From assembly GCA_964647355.1 (NCBI GenBank), contig CAZYGK010000137.1:1-8139 (forward strand): a stretch of DNA of 8,139 nucleotides, given 5' to 3'. Position 1 is the first letter of the stretch. Each line of letters begins with the position of its first letter. This stretch comes from SZUA-430 sp964647355 (GTDB lineage: Bacteria; Pseudomonadota; Alphaproteobacteria; Micropepsales; Micropepsaceae). Below the pieces are notes generated by a model. That model made no database searches. It was not told where the DNA came from and saw only the letters and a program-made list of their open reading frames with translations. The position numbers and the translations under genes are program-made. This document shows, piece by piece, positions 6,035-8,139 of this stretch.

Positions 6035-7042
6035 TCAAAACCACTTCGTCCATTTGAACACTACGACCTCGAGCGCGACTATGACGGCGAGCACGCCAAG
6101 CAGCACCCAGAACGCGTTCGGGTCGCTCGCGAGCGGAATCCCCTGCACGCTGACGCCGAACAGCGACGTCACGAACGACAGCGGCAGCATGATCGCCGCC
6201 ACGATCGCGAGCACGTAGGAGTTCCGGTTCTGCCGCTCTGTCAGCCGGTTCAGCACCTCGTCCTGCACGACGCTCGCCCGCTCGCGCACGCTGTCCAGCT
6301 CTTCGATATAGCGCGTGGTCTCGTCGGCGAGTTCGCGGAAGTGCGCCGCGTCGATCGCATCCAGCATCTCGTGCTTCTCGCCCTGCAGCCGCGCCAGCGC
6401 CTCGCGCTGCGGCGCCAGATGGCGGCGGATCGCGATCGCACGCTTGCGCGCCTCGCCCAGATGCTCGCGCGCCTTCTCGATGTCGCCGGAGACGACCTGA
6501 TCCTCGAGCGCGTCGACCGCATCCGACAGCTCTTCGATCACGTGTCCCACGCGCCGCAGCAGCGATTGCGCGAGTTCGAACAGACAATCGACCTCATCCT
6601 TCGGCCCCACGCCGCGCGCAAGCCGCTCCTCCACGTCGCGCGTCGCCATCAAAGAGCGCGCCCGCGTGGTGATGATGCGGCGCTTTTGAATCCAAAGCCG
6701 CATCGAGATCATGTCTTCCGGATCCGCGCCCGGGTTGAAGTTGACCCCGCGCAGATTGACGATCAGCCCCGGCCCCTGCGGCGCCACGCGCGGCCGCGTG
6801 TCGGGTGCGAGCAGCGCCTCGACGACGATCTCGTCGAGCCCGGCCTCGTTCCGGATGAAACGCTCGGCCTCCTCTTTGGTGCGATTGAGGTGCAGCCACA
6901 GCACGCCCGCCTCCGGCGTCCACGCGCGGATCTCCGGCCAATCCACCTCCCGCGCCCCGCCTTTGCCGTCGAGCAAAAGCCCGACGATCAGCCCGTCTTC
7001 GTCGTGTTCCCCGGGAGGGCCCGGTTGGTCTGCAAGTGTCAT
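6035..7042 (-). CDS. zntB: ZntB/CorA-family divalent metal transporter (335 aa)
   Basis: An inner-membrane transporter of the CorA superfamily. Size, about 335 aa against about 327 for E. coli ZntB, and overall layout favour the ZntB (zinc) branch. The start is ATG 7042 (MTLADQPGPPG). The frame remains open upstream to 7159, but that would overlap the divergent gene starting at 7120 and has no support. A cytoplasmic domain at about 15-190 contains VLWLHLNRT and RLWIQKRRIITTRARSLM. A long Glu/Arg/Ala-rich helical section (about 195-275, ending RLTERQNRNS) is the funnel helix. TM1 covers about 276-295 (YVLAIVAAIMLPLSFVTSLF) and TM2 about 310-329, followed by the basic tail KWTKWF. The signature after TM1 reads GVSVQGIP, where family members carry GxN (GMN, GVN or GIN). 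Ser298 therefore replaces the pore Asn, so ion selectivity could differ. It is transcribed away from the SUMF1-like gene. Confidence 0.85.
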   Translation of the reverse strand: MTLADQPGPPGEHDEDGLIVGLLLDGKGGAREVDWPEIRAWTPEAGVLWLHLNRTKEEAERFIRNEAGLDEIVVEALLAPDTRPRVAPQGPGLIVNLRGVNFNPGADPEDMISMRLWIQKRRIITTRARSLMATRDVEERLARGVGPKDEVDCLFELAQSLLRRVGHVIEELSDAVDALEDQVVSGDIEKAREHLGEARKRAIAIRRHLAPQREALARLQGEKHEMLDAIDAAHFRELADETTRYIEELDSVRERASVVQDEVLNRLTERQNRNSYVLAIVAAIMLPLSFVTSLFGVSVQGIPLASDPNAFWVLLGVLAVIVALEVVVFKWTKWF

Positions 7043-7062
7043 CGATGGTTCGCCCGCCGATC

Positions 7063-7092
7063 TTGTAGCATCTCGTCCCCTCCGCTTATAGT
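7063..7092 (+). promoter_or_regulatory. Candidate promoter for the SUMF1-like gene in a divergent region
   Basis: TTGTAG (7063-7068), 18 bases, then TATAGT (7087-7092) lie upstream of the ATG at 7120. The -10 matches five of six consensus bases; the -35 matches only its TTG. The other strand reads TATAAG across 7090-7085, so one TATA core could serve both directions in this 77-bp region (7043-7119), with zntB starting 42 bases away. This is a sequence match only. Confidence 0.4.
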
Positions 7093-7105
7093 CGCCCTCG
7101 GAAAC

Positions 7106-7115
7106 GGGGAGGGGG
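7106..7115 (+). promoter_or_regulatory. Strong Shine-Dalgarno for the SUMF1-like gene
   Basis: The purine run GGGGAGGGGG contains GGAGG at 7108-7112, seven bases before the ATG at 7120. It selects that ATG over the in-frame ATGs at 7126 and 7129, and the resulting N-terminus is a complete signal peptide. Confidence 0.7.
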
Positions 7116-7119
7116 AAAC

Positions 7120-8046
7120 ATGCGGATGATGGCATTGTGCCTGGTTCTTCTCGCTGCATGGGCTGCGCCGATCCGAGCCGCTGACGAGTTTCGCGACTGT
7201 GACGAATGTCCGTTGATGGTGACGCTGCCGGCGGGCGCCTACGACATGGGTTCGTCCGAGATGGACATTGCCTGGGCGCTGGGCCTATCGGCGAGCCACC
7301 GCGACGTCACGAAAGAGGCACCGCAGCACAACGTCAAGGTCGGGGCGTTCGCGCTTTCGAAAACGGAAGTGACGCGCGATCAGTTCGAGGCCTTTGTGGA
7401 GGCGACAGGCCACAAGACCGAAACGCCTTGCCGCCTTTACGGCGAGACCGAACGCGTGGTGATCGCATCGGATGCCGGTGATTGGCGAAATCCGGGCTTC
7501 CCGCAAACGGGAAATCACCCCGTCGTCTGCGTAAGCTGGAACGATGCAAAGGCCTTTGTCCGATGGTTGAGCGGCTTGACCGGCAAGGCCTACCGCCTGC
7601 CCACCGAGGCAGAGTGGGAATACGCTGCACGTGCCGGTGAAATATCGCAATCGCCGTGGGGCAAGGCGGTGGACCGCGCGTGCCGCGACTCCAACGTTGC
7701 CGACACAGCGGGCGTCGACCCGGCGCTGTGGGAGTCGGCGGAGAGATTTTCGTGTTTCGACAGATACGTTCACACGGCGCATGTCGGACAGTACCGCTCC
7801 AATGCGTTCGGTCTGAAGGACATGATTGGAAACGTGTGGGAGTGGACGCAAGACTGTTACAACGCGTCCTATGCGGGAGCGCCGGCAAACGGCGACGCAT
7901 GGCTGCAAGGGGACTGTTCGATGCGGGTCGTTCGCGGCGGTTCCTGGCTCAGCGCGCCGGGGAAGCTGCGTTCCACCGCACGCCACGCGCACGAACTGCC
8001 GCTGCGCAGCAATCTCGTCGGCTTTCGGATCGCCAGAGCGCCGTGA
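7120..8046 (+). CDS. Exported FGE-sulfatase (SUMF1-like) domain protein, no catalytic Cys pair
   Basis: A periplasmic or secreted protein with the formylglycine-generating-enzyme fold (FGE-sulfatase family, C-type-lectin-like). The signal peptide MRMMALCLVLLAAWAAPIRA is cleaved before Ala21. Family landmarks in order: LPAGAYDMGS (36-45), LSKTEVTRDQFEAFV (79-93), NHPVVCVSWNDAKAFVRWL (132-150), YRLPTEAEWEYAARAG (158-173), NAFGLKDMIGNVWEWTQDC (228-246), VRGGSW (271-276) and LVGFRIAR at the end. In true FGE, RGGS is followed by two copper-binding cysteines (human C336 and C341); here those places are Ser278 and Leu283. Conversion of sulfatase cysteine is therefore unlikely, and many such relatives have other or unknown roles. 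The mature protein has eight cysteines (27, 30, 104, 137, 188, 212, 246, 266), compatible with disulfides in the periplasm. No sulfatase gene is nearby. It is divergent from zntB. Family is confident; function is not known. Confidence 0.88.
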   Translation: MRMMALCLVLLAAWAAPIRAADEFRDCDECPLMVTLPAGAYDMGSSEMDIAWALGLSASHRDVTKEAPQHNVKVGAFALSKTEVTRDQFEAFVEATGHKTETPCRLYGETERVVIASDAGDWRNPGFPQTGNHPVVCVSWNDAKAFVRWLSGLTGKAYRLPTEAEWEYAARAGEISQSPWGKAVDRACRDSNVADTAGVDPALWESAERFSCFDRYVHTAHVGQYRSNAFGLKDMIGNVWEWTQDCYNASYAGAPANGDAWLQGDCSMRVVRGGSWLSAPGKLRSTARHAHELPLRSNLVGFRIARAP

Positions 8047-8071
8047 ACTGACTTGCGAGCGGCGCGGCGAT

Positions 8072-8086
8072 GGCGGAAACTCCGCC
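8072..8086 (+). other. Small hairpin just before the last start codon
   Basis: GGCGGA (8072-8077) and TCCGCC (8081-8086) pair perfectly around the loop AAC, ending one base before the ATG at 8088. The hairpin contains the only purine-rich stretch that could serve as a ribosome binding site (GGCGGAAAC), so folding could hide it. There is no T-run, so it is not a terminator. It may be coincidental in GC-rich DNA. Confidence 0.35.
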
Positions 8087-8087
8087 C

Positions 8088-8139
8088 ATGACCACCGCGC
8101 TCTTCACCCATTCCGCCTGCCTATATCACGAAACCCCGC
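8088..8139 (+). CDS. Probable histone deacetylase-family protein, N-terminal fragment
   Basis: Only the first 17 codons are in the window: MTTALFTHSACLYHETP, cut by the right edge. The pattern of a short beta strand, then H-x-x-C-L-x-H-x-T-P, is how bacterial histone-deacetylase/acetoin-utilisation (AcuC-like) deacetylases usually begin, where GHPERPxR follows. Such enzymes are zinc-dependent amidohydrolases acting on acetyl-lysine or acetylpolyamines in the cytoplasm. The start lies 41 bp after the stop of the SUMF1-like gene on the same strand, so co-transcription is possible. The decisive GHPER motif and the catalytic His/Asp residues lie beyond the window, so this call rests on a short N-terminal match. 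Confidence 0.55.
   Translation, partial: MTTALFTHSACLYHETP

Noticed and set aside
7043..7159. Upstream extension of zntB to an ATG at 7159
   Set aside because: It would overlap the divergent SUMF1-like gene and its ribosome binding site, and the added 39 residues resemble no CorA/ZntB N-terminus.

Overview
The window is high-GC DNA (roughly 63-65% in the large genes by spot counts) with densely packed genes. It codes for outer-membrane and periplasmic proteins carrying Sec signal peptides, so it comes from a Gram-negative bacterium. The codon style and the ZntB, RAYT and deacetylase-like proteins suit an Alphaproteobacterium, but that placement is inference; no rRNA or other marker gene is present.

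Bases 1-5203 hold two co-directional genes for exported DUF11 proteins. The first (57-1088) encodes a secreted protein of about 343 aa. The second (1127-5203) encodes a 1358-aa protein with a signal peptide, a DUF11 domain, a carboxypeptidase-regulatory/SdrD-B-like domain, Ig-like segments and a long C-terminal beta-rich region that looks like an outer-membrane barrel. Only 38 bp separate them, and those bases hold a small hairpin inside a direct repeat. Both mature proteins begin with a similar short beta motif. They probably form an operon for a cell-surface assembly.

Bases 5207-6032 form a compact selfish-element locus. A REP-associated tyrosine transposase (RAYT, minus strand, best start a TTG at 5869) lies between two 99-bp copies, 98/99 identical, of a large inverted repeat. 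Each copy is a pair of inverted REP palindromes around a conserved loop, that is, a REPIN. The left REPIN supplies the last nine codons and the stop of the RAYT. The REPINs lie 3 bp and 2 bp beyond the stop codons of the outer-membrane gene and of zntB. This is the most distinctive feature of the window.

Bases 6035-8139 hold a ZntB/CorA-family transporter on the minus strand (GxN signature changed to GVS), a 77-bp divergent promoter region with a near-symmetric TATA box, an exported FGE-sulfatase (SUMF1-like) domain protein lacking the catalytic cysteine pair, and the first 17 codons of a probable histone-deacetylase-family protein cut off by the window edge. These genes show no clear functional link to the DUF11 pair.
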